Of a stretch of DNA of 64,000 bases, positions 52,194 to 64,000 are shown in pieces. Origin of the DNA: Lasiosphaeris hirsuta (taxonomy: Eukaryota > Ascomycota > Sordariomycetes > Sordariales > Lasiosphaeriaceae); the NCBI GenBank assembly GCA_030549175.1, contig JAUKUA010000004.1, positions 3,162,001 to 3,226,000 of the forward strand. The letters are read 5' to 3'. The notes beneath the pieces are model-generated. The model saw nothing but the letters and a program-made list of their open reading frames with translations. It searched no databases and was not told the origin of the DNA. The position numbers and the translations under genes are program-made. Each line of letters opens with the position of its first letter. Position 1 is the first letter of the stretch.

Positions 52194-55100
52194 ATGGAGC
52201 CGATGGAAACACTGTACTATCACTTGGTTCTGCCTGCCAGGGTTCCTGGTTCGCGGCCAAGAGAAACCAAGATGATCGACCGAACTCTATCCCAGCGTAT
52301 GAGAAAAGCCTGTCACTTCATTTCGGAGCAGCTCCCATCTGGCCCGTGGCAATCCCTTCTCGACTCTTTCACAGCTTGTTACCAGTTGAATTGCGGCAGC
52401 CTCGATACGTCAACGCTCGTCGACGAATTTCGCAATATTGGAGACAAGACCTTGATCCTACACGTGGTAGAGCAGAATGCGGGTCTTCTTGTTTACTATC
52501 GGCGCAGGTAAGCTCGGTCGTAGTGAGATTCAGACCTATTGCGGTTACAGTACTGACAAATCATACAGCACAGAGCTTAGCACCGATGCCGCGATTGTTT
52601 TCGAAGTTTTTGAGGCATCACCCTCTCCAGAGGCTGTACTCAGTGCTAGAAGCGCTCTCCTCTGCGATTTCCCTGGTCGCTCTGTTCAGATACCAACCAA
52701 AGAATTCAATGATGTTTCCTTCCAGAAGAATCTTGCCATGTTTCTCGAAAAGGCGAGTCTCGAGGCATTGAGCCGCTTTGCTGCGAGAGCGACAAAGGCC
52801 AAGACATCCGTTATAGAGATACGGAACAGTCCCGACTGTGCGCTCGTCTCGCAATTTCTCACGACAGTACTCGAAGCCATCGGGTCTCCTGCAAACATCT
52901 CCCGCTTCCGTAAACGAGTTCGCGATGACGTAAACTTAGATGAAGCCGAGCTTCCATGGAGAAGAGCACCAATGTGGTTGGTCCTCCGTGTGGGTGCGCG
53001 CCGCCATCTCTGCACCGAGCTCGGCAATGAAGTCGGACTTGTTTATTACAAATTCCTGATTTGCGTTGTGCTGGCGCAATTTCTGAGCCTATCTGCTAGT
53101 TCTTTGCATCCTGAGATGGTCATGACGGTCAAGGCGAAACTATGTCGACGACTGGCTAAACTCGAGATGGACAAGCCACAAGCCACAGAAACTGCCCAGG
53201 AAGCATGCCGCATGCTGTTCACAGCACTCGGCGGCTGGTTCAACTCGGTGGTTCATAACGCAACTTCGACTGTCGAGGGAGTTTGGTCGCAATACAAGTC
53301 ATCGATCCTGCGAAGAGTACCGGAACTTCCCCACAAGCTGGAAGCCAATGATCCCTGTTTCCGTCTCTCCCTCCGCAACAGCAGAAAACATCTCCGGCAA
53401 ATACTCCATCTGCGCCCTCAAAATCAAACCTTCACCTTTTCACTTCAGCTCCCGCCGATGGAAGATGGGACCTTGAAGCAGCTAACGGATCTTGCTAACT
53501 CGCAATTCAAACTTTTTGAGCTGGAGCAAGACATTGAGATTCAAGAAAAGGAACCGCCGTCTTCGGAGGACACATCTCGGGAAAGATGCCTCGAGTTGTC
53601 CGATATGATTATCAGCCTCATCGACCAAGTCGGGGAAGCATATCACGACGACCCAGCTCAAACAAGCCTCTTGGTTCTGAGCCTGCTGGATTTGTGGGTG
53701 GCTATGGATCGGTGTGCGATCGTAGTATGCCCATTACTTTATGAATACATCCCTTTCTTCACTGCAGAGTCCTTGGACGTGCTCCATCTGCCAAGACTTG
53801 AAGATATGATGAGACTGCAAACTATACAGGTCTATCTCCAAGAGCGGCGTCTCGAGGCGGGATATCAGGTCACCCACATGTTCAGCCTGAGTCCTCTGGA
53901 TGGAGGGTCTACGTCTCTGGCTGAAAAGAATTCGTTCCCATCTCGATTCTTGAGCCAAGATTCTCAGGATGCAGCCGAGATATTTGATACTTGGTCAGAT
54001 ATTGCTATGGCCTCCAAAGGATCCCATGACCGAAAGTCGAAGGAATGGAGATATATGTCGCAACAGTACAAGGCGGAATATGAAGCGATGCTTGAAAGTG
54101 GGCCTTGCATATGCATTAGACTTGAGAATGGCGAGATGGATGTCACCGGCTGCACCAAGTGCTACCACTCCCGAAAAATGCATCGGATGGTTATCAACAT
54201 CCACGAGGAGTTTTTGCCAGAGGACAAGCGTGCGGCAGCATCAGTGGTGTTCGAGCTTGTGATTCCTGACTATCTTGCGGCATATCGGAATGCAACTTGG
54301 AAGATCTTTAGCGCTCTTGGCAATCCCCGGAACCCTGTCGCGAACCGCGAGGCCCCTGGGGAGCAACTGCTCGCCTACTCTCAATTGCAGCGCTGGATCA
54401 CGCCTAGCGCAAAAGGAAGTGTGATATCGCTTGCTTCGATCGCCAAGTCCTTTCTCATTACGCACTATAAGGGATACCGCTTGAAGGGATCACCCCAACT
54501 GTCCGACGTGCTCATGCCGCTTGCGCTTGACTTGAAGTATTACGACACTTCCTCAGGTTCATGGGTTGACTCCTTTCGATTTCCTCCTTCTTTCGCCCAT
54601 TCATGCGGCATAGCCGTCCCTGGCGACTTGTCGGCAGCTTTAAAACTCAAAGGAGCCACTTCCAGCTCCTCATATCGGCTGATTGGTGAGGGTCCCTCAT
54701 CCTACGAGGCGACCGCAAGTCTTACGCGATGTCCTCCCAACATGTCGACCCATGAGTTTTTGGCATATCAGCGGCTCTTGTCGGGGAACAGCCGGCGTTG
54801 GCTGTCCATGCTTATGGAGCTGGGTGCTTCGAATTTGAACTTTAGCTCTGAAGAGGCCGCTCGCCTCATGGCCGAGCTTGCAGTACAGGCGGGTCCAATA
54901 AAAAAGTCGGGCCATGTCTTGCGCGATGCCCACTTAGTCTTCGAAGACATGACATTTTGTGCTTGCCTCTCCGATCAACTTGAGAAGCGCTTGCATAGTC
55001 TTAATTGGCGTGAGAGTCATTGCATGGATATGATTATCACCTTGAGCCTTCGCCTTTTTGAGCTTAGCTCTACTGGTACCTCTTCACAGCGCGCCGCAGA

Positions 55101-58100
55101 AAAGCTCCTCAAAACAGCTCGGGAGATGACCCTCACGTGGGTTCGCACATTGCGCGAAGAAGTCTGCTTTGCGTCTGAAGCCGACCGGGACGCTGTAGAA
55201 ACAGCTGCCGAATACGGCCGATGGGCTGCCCTCCTTTGCCGGAAGACATTTGCCATTTACCTCCGCCACAAACGTGGCAGCCGTGAGAGGCTGAGACAGA
55301 TGACTGCCACTGATACTGAAACTTTCATTGAAGCATCAGTTGGCCTGCAGGAGCAACTCATAATTGACATAGGAAAGCTCTCACGAACCTTCAAATCCCA
55401 GCTTGTGAGAGATCTGAAGATGGCTTTCAAGCTTCGCTTCATCCTCAAAACGTCCATTGAGGTCCACTCTGCAGCTCTCTCGGCAGCAATCAATGCGATA
55501 TGGTCAAAGCTGGATGACACCCAGGTTGCTAAATCATACTCTCGCCCCGTATTTCTCACCCCGCCAAACGACCGCTGGGTTGTTGTCCAAGTGGGCATAG
55601 AAACACAAATTGGCTCGCAGCGAAGAGCCATTCATTACAACTTTGTTGAAGGCCATCTCTTGATTGACGGGAAGCCCTTGGGGAAACTTCCTCTTGCAAT
55701 AAGAGAGTGCGAGCAGGTCAAAGAGTTGTTCGGAAACCGTCACTTATTGACATATCCATCCAGCATGGCTGGGATGGGTTACATGTTGAGCGGAAAAATC
55801 GGCGGACACGAAATCCACTTTGGGTTTCGCAACCAAAATGTGTTTCGCGAACAAAAGGTGGTGATCCGAGCTTTGACCAACAATGGGATCCTTGAACTCA
55901 TCCCTCGAGATATTTTCGGAGTTTCGTCTGGGGGTCCCTTCGACTTACCTGCTCAGCTAGTTGACGAGTGTGTACATTGGCTTAATCTCCACAAGCGGAG
56001 ACTTGAGATCAGAAGGAAAATTAGCGCATGGAAGCCGGAACACAGCACCAATTGGATTCTTTCCCTTTCTACCTATGAAGCAAACAACGGCAATAACCAA
56101 AGATTGATCGACCCTCAGTCCGCAGTCTTTGGGAAGATTGAGGAGTCATTTAGGGCCTTCGAGGTGCCGCAGCAGCTGATCGTGCAGAGCAAGCACAAAG
56201 CCAATTCCAGAGGGATGATTACAGTGCATCTCAAGCGGCACAACCTCCGTTTTCACGTCAATGCAAATGGTCGACTCGAGTGTCCGCAGTTGCAAGCTGA
56301 AATCGACCCAAATCAGGATGCCGGCACACTATACGGACTGCAGAGCAAAATTGTTCTTCGTGACCTGAAGAACAAGTCTCAACGGAGCATCATCACTCCT
56401 TGCGGCAGGGTGAGAGCCAATCGGCATGGCCCCCATCTATTGGTCGAGGTTGAGCCAGGCAGTGAGTGTGCCAGGTTTGGCATTGATGACGTCCTAGGAC
56501 GTTTATCTTGCCCTCCTGAGTCTCAATTCCTGTACTTTAAAGCATTCTGTCATGGCTTGACCTCGTTCGCTCTTCCCGACCCCCTGACAGGGAGGACTGG
56601 GAGGGAAGAGGCGCAGGAAACTCTCAAGTCCGCGATCTGCCAACCATGGCAACCAATTCCGAAAGACATTGCTGATCGCCTAAGATTTGTGATGCAACCC
56701 TGGCTATGCCCAACCAGGGAGTGGTACCCTCCTAACAGAAGGACATTGCAGAAGACCGGGTGGGGATCAGGGCTCGAACACGTCCAACATGATGGCTACG
56801 ACAGTATTATTCTGCGTATCCTCGAAAAGTCCGATAGACTCCAGCCGTTCTTCGATACTTCGTCTACCGATACTGAGGCGTTCTCTGACGTATCACATCT
56901 TCGCCAGCGTGCTGAAATGCGTCAACGACTATACGAGCGCAATATTGGCGCGCAGCAAGACATGGCAGCGCATGATGTCCCTTACAAGTCGAGGGATCAT
57001 GCGAGGAACCTTGGTCGTTGTGTGGAAGTGTTTCAGATCACGAAGTTGGCCCGTCAAACCCCGTTCAGTCTTCACATGTCTGAGCAGCTGTACGCAATTC
57101 TCGAAAGGCACGAAGTTCTCGGTGGATTCTGCGACACCCCTGAGGCCTCCTCGTACTCTTTAGCTGACCTTGTAGAGAGGCCCGTTAGCGATCAGTGGGG
57201 AACTCTGGTCAAGTTTTGCCGAACAATAGATAAGAGCGACAATTACACTCTGGCCTTCCATTTGGCATTGCTTGCGTTCAATGAGGCATCGAGCATGGAT
57301 ATTATCAAATCCCTGGCGGCATTCTCGCGTCTCGATGGCTTACGGGCGCTCCAAACCCCAGACGGCGCCAGCTTCACTGATTTCGAATGCCACACAATTC
57401 CGGCACGCGAATTTCTTCAGAATCTTATTGCTGCGGAGCATCCAACCTTTCTACCCGGCCCTGGGAGGCAGAATCGCCAGCAAGATGCGGCAAGAGAGGT
57501 GCATAAACATCGACTCGACAAGGAAGGTGAAGAACTGGCAGATCATCTGATTAGTCAATGGCCGAATCGGGATCTTTCGGTTGAAGGGTTCACATCTTCC
57601 CTCCTCAACATGGAGGACACTCTGAACCGCATTCGACCACACTGGCATCGCCTTTACGACAATTTCCAGTTGTCCAAGTACGTGACTGCAGCTCAGGTTC
57701 ACCTAAATCGGAATCAAGGACCCAAGGAAACAGCCCAGATAGCTCCCGATGTAAGCGTATCGGTATTTAAACCATTCGTCCGCAACTCGGTTGCTCCATC
57801 TTTGTCTCGGGACCTTTTGTCGAAGCGCTCATCACAGCTCGCTCAACCCCAAATCAACCGCCTCGCTTTGAGACCAAAGATAACGGCGTCGGAGAAAGAC
57901 AGCCAGAGCCCTCTCCCACCAGCCGCGCCAAGGTCTCACTATTCGGAGCTAGAAAAGATTCTGGGGCAGATTTCTTCCGATGCCGACAGAACTCGCTTGG
58001 AGTATGCGGGTGATCTTCGCCGCAGCTTGGAGGCGTTAAAATGCATGTCAAGTCAGATGCTTGTCGATAAAAGCCCTCCGACCATCGATTCTCTTTCGAC

Positions 58101-61100
58101 CGATCTTATCCATCGGCTTTGGGAGAACGTGTCAGAACAACTATTGCTCATCCGCCAAGCGCTCTCGGCTGAAGAGGACCGGCACAAATGGCTGGATCTC
58201 GGCGGCCTGTGGCCTTGTACTAGCACGGTAACAATCCTCGAGCAGCTTCGTTCAATCGCCGGCCACGAATTCGGAGAAGGGATGAAGGAGTCGATAGTGC
58301 GTCTCGGGGTGCTCTTGGCGGAGCTACAGCGCCTCCACCGCATGCGAAATGGTCTTCTGAGACGCGACCCGCGCCGTGTGCATGAAGAGCACCACAACCC
58401 CGGCCACACCAACTGGAATCCGGTCGAGTACCCAGACTTTCTCCTGTTGGAGCTTGACAGCAACATCATGATACGCGAGGAGCAGTTCCAGGTTGCGCAA
58501 GCGATCATAGAACCCGAGTCCGGGTCAAATTCGGTGCTCCAGATGAACATGGGAAAGGTCAGTTGTTGAGCCACCACTTCGCCAGCGTGCATACTAACAA
58601 TAGCATATCAGGGTAAAACTTCGTGTATCGTTCCTATGGCCACAGCGGTATTAGCAAATCAAGGACAGTTGTGTCGGTTGGTAGTGCCAAAAGCTCTCCT
58701 GCTACAAACCGCTCAGCTAATGCAGTCCCGAATGGGTGGGCTGCTTGGTCGCGAAATCCGGCACATTCCGTTTTCCAGAAGGACAAAGACTCGGGGCGAT
58801 ATGATACAGCTGTACACGGAACTTCACCAAGAAACCCTGAATCGTGGAGGGGTATTACTTGCACTTCCGGAGCATATTTTGTCTTTTAAACTCAGTGGCT
58901 TACAGCGTCTCGTGGAATCGAAGTCGAACGAAGCCCGAAAGATGGTTGAATTCCAAGATTGGCTATCGAGTTCAGCCCGAGATGTCCTTGATGAGTCGGA
59001 CTTCACACTGGCTGTGAAAACGCAGCTGATCTACCCCAGTGGCTCTCAAAAATCCGTTGATGGCCACCCTCACCGCTGGCTGGTTGCGCAAGCTTTGCTT
59101 TCCTCCGTGGAGTCCCACATTCAGGATCTACAAAACAGATTCCCAAAGTCCCTCGAGGTTGTCAAAGAGGCGTCTGGATTCCCGAAGCTCCACCTTCTTC
59201 ATACAAACGTGGAAGAGGCGCTAAAGACACACCTGATTGACGACATTTGCGACGGAGTTTCTTCTGTGTTTCGGCTCTCAGACACTGTTACCCCTGCCAC
59301 AAGAGAAAAACTCAGACAAGCGCTATCTGATGGCCATGGTCAGGTCAGTGCCAGCCAAATCGCCAAGGCCAAACGGGCCTTCATGGACAGAACCACAGGA
59401 GGCGAGAAGATTCTCCTCGTCCGCGGGCTTCTCCACACTGGGATTTTACTGCTTTGTCTCAAGAAGAGATGGAATGTGCAGTATGGACTACACCCTGACC
59501 GTTGTCCCATTGCGGTCCCCTACGAAGCAAAGGGGGTGCCGTCGGAGCAGGCTGAGTTTGGGCACCCAGACGTGGCAATCATATTCACTTGTCTCGCGTT
59601 CTATTATTCTGGATTGAGCCTCGCACAGTTCATCAGCATTGTTGCTCATACTTTTAAATCAGATGACCCTGGAACAGAGTACGACAGGTGGACGCAAGCG
59701 TGCCCAGGACTTCCCGACGAACTTCGGCAGTGGAATCTCGTCAACCCAGAAGACCATGTTCAGCTTGAGCGTCTTTGGCCTTGTCTTCGCCTCAACAAAG
59801 CCACCATCAATCAGTACATGAACGTCTTCGTGTTTCCCACATACGCAAGGCAGTTTGAGGTCAAACTCCAGGCTTCGGGGTGGGATATTCCTCTTTTCCC
59901 TTCGGCTTCAGAGGACGGCCACCGACAGCTTGCTCGCACAACCGGATTTAGTGGGACGAACGACAATAAATACCTCTTACCACTGAACATCAAGCAAGAC
60001 GATCTCCCTAGCTTATCCCAGACCAATGCCGAGGTTCTTGGGTACTTATTACAGCACAGAAACAGGAGATACGAAGTTCTTGTGGACAGTGGCAAGAAGA
60101 GGTTGACAGAAGATAAGCTCCTCCACAAATTAAAAGACAGCAAGATCCGGGTTCTCATCGACGCCGGGGCCTTCATCCTCGAAATGAAAAACGAAGATCT
60201 GGTCAAGGAGTGGCTGAAGATCGATTACCACGCCGATGCGGCAGTCTACATCGGCGAGGATAACCGTGCATGGGTGCGTTACCACGGAGCAAAGAAGCCG
60301 GTTCATTTGTTAGCCACGCCGTATGCTGAGAACATGGAAAATTGCCTCGTATACCTGGACGAGGCGCACACTCGTGGCACGGATTTGAAACTACCACAGG
60401 AAGCCAAAGGTGCACTCACCCTAGCTCTTGGTCAGACCAAAGATCATACTGTTCAAGGTACGTACAAGGCTCACCACGGATTCTTTGGGCCCAACTAACA
60501 AGCGCGCAGCGGCCATGAGACTTCGCCAGCTCGGAACCACTCAATCAGTGGTCTTCTTCGCTCCACCTGAGGTGGACAGGAGTATTCATGATGTGTGCCA
60601 ACTCAAGCCGAACACACTAATTAACTCGTCCCATTGTGTCCGATGGCTTCTGGAGATGACATGCCGCGCAAATGAGCAGTTGCGGGCTCTTTATCTCGCA
60701 CAAGGTGTTGACTTCTGTCGCCGCATGAATGCGGCATGGGAGAATCCCAAGTTCCTTGCCGGATCGGTGCAACGTGACAAATTTCTCAAAGTCATTCAGC
60801 AGAAAGAGAGCCAGACTTTGAGGGAACTGTACGGCGGAGGCAACCAGGGCAACGTCATAACCCCGGTGCAGGTTCAACATCCCCAGCTGAAGGAATTCAT
60901 GGACAATTTGACCAAAAAGACAAGAGGTGGTAATAACGGCGGCGATCTCACCCATAGCTCTGCCTTTGAGGAGGTTGAGCAAGAGAGAGAAGTTGAATTC
61001 CAAGTGGAAGAGGTCCGAGAAGTCCAGAAGCCGGTCCACTACAAGCCGCTCACCTATTCTGGGCTCCACCAAAACATTATCAACTTCTGCTTCACGGGCG

Positions 61101-62016
61101 CTTTGAAGGGCGACGAGGGTTATGAGCAAGTATTTGCCGCCCTCGGGAAAACTGCTCTCGGCAAGCAGTTCAAAGTCCAGGCGACGAGCTCCCGGCTCTT
61201 CGTCTCATCCGAGTTCACAAAGACAATCCAGCTGATCGATAAGACCAAGCCGCTTGATGACTTTTTTGTAAGTGGATTCCTGTTGTGAAGTTTATGGCCG
61301 GATCGATGGGCTGACTCGATGGAATACAGCGGTCAACAGATTGGCTCCTTTGGGCTCCGAAGACGGAGACGGCCCTGATCATCGTGCCAGAAGAAGCCGA
61401 AAACCTCATCACAATGCTCCGAAATGCACCAATGCCAAGGGTCCATCTGATTCCCTACGCGGCACCGGTAACAAGAAACATGGTGCAGTTCGGTAGTTTG
61501 GCGTACTTTGCACTCCCACGGCTTCCCTTCGGCTCCGCCATACCCGAATGGCTTACGATCGAGACTGGCGTTTTGGCCGGGCGTCTGTATTTTGACTTTG
61601 CCGAGTACGCCGCCTTGAGGGATTACATCCAAGCTCAGTGCGGTGAGCCGCTCGAAGAGATTCCTCAGCTAGACGGGGCCTCGGCCACGAAACAGGTCGG
61701 GGCAAAGGAGACGGAGGTCGTTGCCTCGAACTTTTTGGGATTTCTCCTTGAGTGGCTTACCCTCCGGCGGCGCAACCAGGACATCACCCACACACCGATG
61801 GGGTATGTCTGCCAGCGGCGGGTCCTCACACAGGACAATGTGTTCTTCCGCCGGCGGGACTTGTTTCAGGATGCTGCCAAGGCCCCGAGGTTCAATCGGC
61901 GGAGCAGCGAGGATGCGGATGCGGAGTCCCGCGACGACGGGTCGGGCTCGGATATTGATGGGTGGGATGAAGACGACCGGGGCAGGGAGGACCTGCCTCT
62001 GGACGAGGATGAGTAA
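52194..62016 (+). CDS. Giant DUF6606/DUF3638/DUF3645 P-loop protein
   Basis: Five exons: 52194..52507, 52569..58557, 58612..60457, 60510..61267 and 61330..62016; 3,197 aa, with all phases closing. The N-terminal DUF6606-like region starts with LYYHLVLPARVPGS. A 1,900-residue helical middle follows. The DUF3638 block contains the Walker A, GKGKTSCIVPM, assembled across intron 2, and then CRLVVPKALLLQTAQLM. The DUF3645 block has CPIAVPYEAKGVPSEQAEFG and HPDVAIIFTCLAFYYSGLSL. VYLDEAHTRGTDLKL looks like a DEAH-type Walker B. The acidic C-terminus ends DLPLDEDE. Related fungal proteins are often labelled ubiquitinyl-hydrolase-like, but activity is unproven; the motifs point to an ATP-dependent helicase-like engine. 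Upstream non-ATG frame near 52167 was ignored. Confidence 0.92.
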
Positions 62017-62680
62017 GGTTGGATAGGAGGAACGTGTCAGGGTAGGCTTGTTTAGTAGTGTCCGGTCTTGATAGCCGTTGCACTCAATGTCATACTTTGT
62101 AGGATTTGGAACTGATGAGCTCGTTTCAATTGGTCCTTTCCTAGTCTGGCGTAGCATACGGAACTTCAAGTCAGATACATTGTAAAATTAGAGAGGTCAA
62201 AAGTGCGAGTTGGCGATCGCCTCTCTGGTTGCCCAGAAAGTCCAGCCGGGTACCATAGAATGGGACGGGATAAGAACGCCTTTTTCAAAAGATTCTTTAA
62301 TCTTGACTTGACCAATGGTCAGCCCGCCGGGCGGAATAGCTTGGACCGCGTGTAGGGCGAGAGTTGACCCCCTTATCGACTTGGAACATGTTATGGTACC
62401 GTCTTAGGCTTTCGTGCTTGGGAAACGTGGCAGGCAGCAGTCGTGTTGCTACGTGCCAAGGGGACTCGGCAGTACAAAGCACGCCATAGAGGATAATGAT
62501 GCCGACGGCAATCCTGAAAGGAAAGAGCTGCCATTGAATGGCAAAGGTAGCCTCCGGTGTCCCGCCTTGGCCCGCTAGGGGAGAAGGCCAAGCAGGCATC
62601 TGACCGGCGGTGGCAGCCGGCAGACGCGCAGTCAGATGACACGCCTATAGGGTAGTTTTCAGCTCGAAGTTGGCATCAGG
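62017..62680. other. 3' flank of giant gene, no gene seen
   Basis: No gene recognised. Minus-strand frames of up to 166 codons here are mirrors of the giant gene's last exon or unsupported. Confidence 0.55.
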
Positions 62681-62941
62681 AGTTCAATGGCCGAGTGGGA
62701 TGTTGGTGTGCGCACAGTACACCATCACTTTAAGAAGTCCTGGGTTCAATTCCCAGGATAGGCATCTCCTGGGCTATTTGCATCATTCATTATATAGGGT
62801 ACGCCACTATGACCGGGCCTGCGTGTGCCCGGGACTCGTAACAGGTCAAGAGTTGTCTGTACTAATAATATCTAGCCTAATTGGAATTGCGCTCCTAATT
62901 CAATTATGATTGAATATTCTTGTTGTTTCTTTTTTTTTTTT
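62681..62941 (+). mobile_element. tRNA-derived element (tRNA-Leu-like head)
   Basis: A perfect A box (TGGCCGAGTGG from 62688) and B box (GGTTCAATTCC, 62743-62753). The T arm is intact (7-bp stem CCTGGG.../CCCAGG), but there is no acceptor stem and no paired anticodon stem, although the loop-like TTTAAGA would give UAA (Leu). It continues into an AT-rich body and ends in a 12-nt T run about 250 nt after the A box, the same overall size as the element at 28936. Body sequences of the two differ. A degraded tRNA-Leu gene is the main alternative. Confidence 0.42.
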
Positions 62942-63368
62942 CCTTCGTTTGGAAGGCATCGCCATCCCTTCTTTACTTCACTTTCACTTAATTTTCACAA
63001 TGCGCCCTTAGTCTTGTCCACCACTGATTGAAACTGTCAATGTAGTAGAAAGAATATATACCACTTTTCATGCCTTATTTGAAGATGGAATCTGTATTCT
63101 CTCGCCCTGCGAGATCTCTTCCAATTCCCCTCACCCAGTGCTTGCCGGGACACAGCCGGAGAGAAGTGGAGAATGCGGCCCCGCACTCGTGTAATTGACG
63201 TCGGAGCATTCGGGCGGCTCTACCGCTCCCATTGAACAAAATCTCCGCCACTACACGTGATAGTGTTCTTCATTGTGCATTGGAGCTAAAATCCCCCCAA
63301 CACATTTGCCCTCCCAACTTGAACCCTCCAACTGCCACCAAACCACCGGGGAAAAAAACCACCAAAAC
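62942..63368. other. Promoter region of the TENA/THI-4 gene
   Basis: GAATATATACC at about 63051-63061 is a possible TATA element. The leader before the ATG is C/A-rich. No other gene. Confidence 0.5.
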
Positions 63369-64000
63369 ATGTCGCCCGCGTGGTCCCTCACAGAGCACCT
63401 CCTCTCGACCTACGAGGGCGAGTACAAGGCGGCGACGCAGCACCCGTTCCTGCTCGCGGCCGCCGAGGGCCGCCTGCCCAAGGATGTGCTAGGCCAATGG
63501 CTCGCCAACGACCGGCTGTACATCCATTCGTACATACGGGCGGCGGGCAAGATGCTAGCGTCGGTCGACCTGCCGCCGCAGGCGCACCAGCCCGAGGCCG
63601 CCGAGACGCAGCTCGTCGACTGGCTGATCGAGGCGCTGGCCGCCGTTCGCAAGGAGGAGCGCTTCTTCATCGACGTGGCCGCACGGTATGGCCTGGGCGT
63701 TGAGCTGGGCGAGCTGGGCGAGCTGGGCGAGCTGGGCGTGCAGGGCGTGCAGGGCGTGCAGGGCGGAAAGGTGCCGGGACTGGTGCTGATGGAGGGCTTG
63801 TTTGCCGGCGTGGGGCGGCCCGAGTTGGGGCCCGTGACGGCGGCGGCGGAGAGACCCCCGGAGATCCTGATCCCGTGGCTGGAGGGCGCCGTCACGTTTT
63901 GGGGGACGGAGCGCTGCTACCTCGATGCCTGGTCCTGGGCGAAATCAAAGGAGCCGCTGGCCAGGGGCACGCCGGATGCCAGAGAGGATGCGGATGGCGG
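63369..64000 (+). CDS. TENA/THI-4 (heme-oxygenase-fold) family protein, 5' part
   Basis: Open from ATG 63369 to the window end without a stop. MSPAWSLTEHLLSTYEGEYK, then THPFLLAAAEGRLP-like ATQHPFLLAAAEGRLPKD and LGQWLANDRLYIHSYIRAAG, are the conserved opening of the TENA/THI-4 fold. VTFWGTERCYLDAWSWAK near residue 180 is typical of the later helices. Members include thiaminase II-type enzymes of thiamine salvage; fungal stand-alone copies of this type have uncertain substrates. Residues about 113-127 are an ELG/VQG repeat, (ELG)4(VQG)3, made of 9-nt units at about 63701-63762. It sits between helices and looks like a slippage insertion that keeps the frame. The 3' end is outside the window. 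Confidence 0.82.
   Translation, partial: MSPAWSLTEHLLSTYEGEYKAATQHPFLLAAAEGRLPKDVLGQWLANDRLYIHSYIRAAGKMLASVDLPPQAHQPEAAETQLVDWLIEALAAVRKEERFFIDVAARYGLGVELGELGELGELGVQGVQGVQGGKVPGLVLMEGLFAGVGRPELGPVTAAAERPPEILIPWLEGAVTFWGTERCYLDAWSWAKSKEPLARGTPDAREDADG
63701..63762 (+). repeat. In-frame 9-nt tandem repeats inside the TENA/THI-4 gene
   Basis: Four copies of GAGCTGGGC followed by three of GTGCAGGGC. They encode ELG and VQG. The purity suggests recent expansion. Confidence 0.85.

Overview
The window is 64 kb of nuclear DNA from a GC-rich filamentous ascomycete, most likely a sordariomycete (Sordariales or Chaetomiaceae-like by impression; not tested). The reasons are short introns (about 48-123 nt) with GTAAGT-type donors and CTAAC-type branch points, and fungal-specific families: a LaeA-like methyltransferase, a fungal-rhodopsin-domain membrane protein, a giant DUF3638/DUF3645 protein, and CE3 and GH5 hemicellulases. 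Exon structures were built by hand from splice signals plus frame continuity. In every multi-exon gene placed with confidence, the exon lengths add up in frame.

Layout. 1-1 kb: 5' part of an R3H-associated-domain gene (- strand). 1.9-3.4 kb: single-pass surface protein with a Cys-rich ectodomain. 5.5-6.6 kb: PQ-loop membrane protein. 7.3-8.8 kb: WRAP53/Swt21-type WD-repeat protein. 9.1-12 kb: XPF-like, nuclease-dead protein, a candidate Zip2/SHOC1 meiotic factor, with a GC-AG intron. 13.8-14.8 kb: MDR oxidoreductase. 15.5-17.8 kb: TRP-type cation channel. 19-22.8 kb: two secreted hemicellulases (GH5_7 mannanase and CE3 acetylxylan esterase) flanking a dead 2EXR gene. 22.9 kb: tRNA-Leu(CAG) with an intron. 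23.5-24.6 kb: frameshifted CorA-like gene. 27.7-28.4 kb: secreted Lys-Pro repeat protein. 28.9-29.2 kb: tRNA-derived SINE-like element. 29.4-29.8 kb: possible small gene. 30.5-31.7 kb: LaeA-like methyltransferase. 33.5-34.4 kb: decayed membrane-protein gene. 35.3-36.8 kb: mitochondrial-type PP2C. 37.2-38 kb: guanylate kinase. 38.5-38.9 kb: GFA-domain protein. 39.7-40.9 kb: two-TM protein of unknown function. 43-44.8 kb: seven-exon rhodopsin-domain protein. 47.2-49.2 kb: flavin monooxygenase-like enzyme. 49.4-50.3 kb: disordered hypothetical protein. 52.2-62 kb: the 3,197-residue DUF3638/DUF3645 P-loop protein. 62.7 kb: second tRNA-derived element. 63.4 kb to the end: 5' part of a TENA/THI-4 gene.

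How the parts relate. There is no single pathway cluster. Housekeeping genes (PQ-loop, WD40, guanylate kinase, PP2C, TRP channel) flank a gene-poor accessory stretch at about 20-35 kb. That stretch holds three broken genes, a SINE-like insert, long poly(A/T) tracts and a low-complexity secreted protein. The two hemicellulases lie 1.8 kb apart on the same strand and would act together on plant hemicellulose. The best candidates for new biology are the XPF-like protein, the giant P-loop protein whose Walker A motif is split by an intron, the small multi-exon candidate at 29.4 kb with recurring exon ends, and the decay zone.
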